Assembly: GCA_003517285.1 (NCBI GenBank)
Contig: DPAW01000243.1
Location: 1-6,261, forward strand
Reading direction: 5' to 3'
Origin: Verrucomicrobiales bacterium
GTDB lineage: Bacteria > Verrucomicrobiota > Verrucomicrobiia > Limisphaerales > UBA1100
DNA length: 6,261 bases
Part shown: positions 5,492 to 6,261 of the stretch, in pieces
How positions within the stretch are numbered: the stretch's first letter is position 1
Layout of the letters: the number at the start of each line of letters is the position of its first letter
Translations under genes and position numbers: made by a program
Notes under the pieces: generated by a model
What the model saw: only the letters and a program-made list of their open reading frames with translations
Told to the model about the DNA's origin: nothing
Database searches by the model: none

Positions 5492-6261
5492 GCGAGGATT
5501 TCCGGCTGATTTCGGTGGCTGCATTGCTGAAGCAGGATAGCGTGGCGGTGGGCGATCGGATCAGACTACGCGGCTGGGTACGTACGCGGCGCGATTCCAA
5601 GGTGGGTCTATCGTTTGTGCAGCTGCACGATGGCTCCTGCTTCGAGCCCGCGCAGGTGGTGGCGCCGGGTGAGCTGGAGAATTACGCCAGTGAAGTGCAG
5701 CACCTAACCACCGGCTGTTCGCTCATTGCCGAGGGCGAGGTGGTTGCCTCCGAGGGCAAGGGCCAGAGTGTCGAACTGCTGGCCACGCGCATTGAGACTG
5801 TGGGGATGGTGGACGATCCCGAGACCTATCCCATGCCGGCCAAGCGGCACACCTTTGAATACCTGCGCGAACAGGCGCATTTGCGCGTGCGCACCAATGC
5901 CTTTTCCGCGATGGCCCGCGTGCGGCATTGCGTGGCAAATGCCATTCATCGGTATTTTCACGAGAACGGATTTTACTGGGTGCACACACCGATCGTAACC
6001 GGCAACGATTGCGAAGGAGCGGGCGAGATGTTTCGCGTGAGCACGCTGGATCTCGAAAACCTGCCGCGCACCGAGAACGGCGCGGTGGATTTTGCGCAGG
6101 ATTTTTTTGGCAAGGAAACCAACTTGACTGTGTCCGGCCAGCTGAACGTGGAGAGTTACTGCCTTGCCTTGAGCAAGGTGTACACCTTTGGGCCGACCTT
6201 TCGCGCGGAGAATTCCAACACTTCACGGCATCTCGCAGAGTTTTGGATGATCGAGCCGGAG
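5488..6261 (+). CDS. asnS: asparaginyl-tRNA synthetase, N-terminal 258 residues (runs off the window)
   Basis: AsnRS charges tRNA-Asn with asparagine in the cytoplasm. The N-terminal OB-fold anticodon-binding domain spans about residues 20-105 and shows the typical [19 protein letters not shown] and [13 protein letters not shown] hinge leads to the class IIb catalytic domain: the helix [20 protein letters not shown] (124-143), motif 1 region [20 protein letters not shown] (158-177), then [19 protein letters not shown] (206-224), and motif 2 [15 protein letters not shown] (238-252) with its ATP-binding Arg. The [11 protein letters not shown] ending of motif 2 is typical of AsnRS and not AspRS. 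Motif 3 and roughly the last 200 residues lie beyond the window. The ATG at 5488 is chosen because it gives the usual family N-terminus; no Shine-Dalgarno sequence is visible, but an upstream ORF overlaps it as ATGA. It is transcribed away from the lysR row, 166 nt after the small membrane ORF. Confidence 0.95.
   Translation, partial: MSEDFRLISVAALLKQDSVAVGDRIRLRGWVRTRRDSKVGLSFVQLHDGSCFEPAQVVAPGELENYASEVQHLTTGCSLIAEGEVVASEGKGQSVELLATRIETVGMVDDPETYPMPAKRHTFEYLREQAHLRVRTNAFSAMARVRHCVANAIHRYFHENGFYWVHTPIVTGNDCEGAGEMFRVSTLDLENLPRTENGAVDFAQDFFGKETNLTVSGQLNVESYCLALSKVYTFGPTFRAENSNTSRHLAEFWMIEPE

Noticed and set aside
5382..5600. 72-codon minus-strand open frame spanning the asnS leader
   Set aside because: No ribosome binding site or recognisable domain, and most of it is antisense to asnS and its leader.
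5723..6226. 167-codon minus-strand open frame opposite asnS
   Set aside because: Composition is dominated by Arg, Pro, Ser and Cys, as expected from the antisense of a GC-rich gene; asnS motifs are unbroken on the plus strand. The frames at 5704-5985 (minus) and 5726-5998 (plus) are rejected for the same reason.
1..6261. CRISPR arrays, tRNA or rRNA genes, insertion sequences, phage genes
   Set aside because: No regularly spaced repeats, no tRNA-like cloverleaf sequence noticed, no transposase or phage protein motifs in any frame read.

Overview
The window looks like bacterial chromosome of moderate GC, most likely from the Verrucomicrobiota or a close PVC/Bacteroidota-side lineage. The main evidence is the SecA protein: it carries a long charged insertion in its preprotein-binding region, reads GRCARQGD where proteobacterial SecA reads GRSGRQGD, and is 1023 residues long. 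The lineage is an inference from protein character; no rRNA is present.

Minus strand, positions 5146 down to 1: four co-directional genes with short gaps or overlaps. In transcription order they are a LysR-family regulator (5146-4193), a class I DhnA/FbaB/LsrF-type aldolase (4179-3349, or 4215-3349 with the longer start), secA (3283-212), and the start of a DapA-superfamily aldolase-like gene (197 down to the window edge). The spacing allows one operon, but a possible secA promoter sits in the 65-nt gap before secA. A secA gene between two aldolase-like enzymes is a metabolic neighbourhood with no obvious secretion link.

Intergenic region 5147-5487: this is the most interesting part. A perfect 8-bp dyad (GTGCCAAT-N8-ATTGGCAC) lies just upstream of lysR. 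Each arm forms the -24 half of a sigma-54-type promoter pointing outward. The minus-strand copy matches the sigma-54 consensus almost completely and points at lysR. The plus-strand copy, with correct -24/-12 spacing, points at an unlisted 28-codon ORF (5235-5321). That ORF has a strong Shine-Dalgarno sequence and encodes a single hydrophobic helix with a Thr/Thr/Cys/Cys face. The predicted transcription start falls 4 nt before the Shine-Dalgarno sequence. Together this suggests a divergent regulator/small-membrane-protein cassette that I cannot assign to a known system. Several inverted repeats follow between 5318 and 5432.

Plus strand, 5488 to the end: the N-terminal 258 residues of asparaginyl-tRNA synthetase (asnS), cut by the window edge just after class II motif 2. 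Its ATG has no visible Shine-Dalgarno sequence, but an 18-codon upstream ORF (5435-5491) ends in an ATGA overlap with it, which would allow translational coupling.
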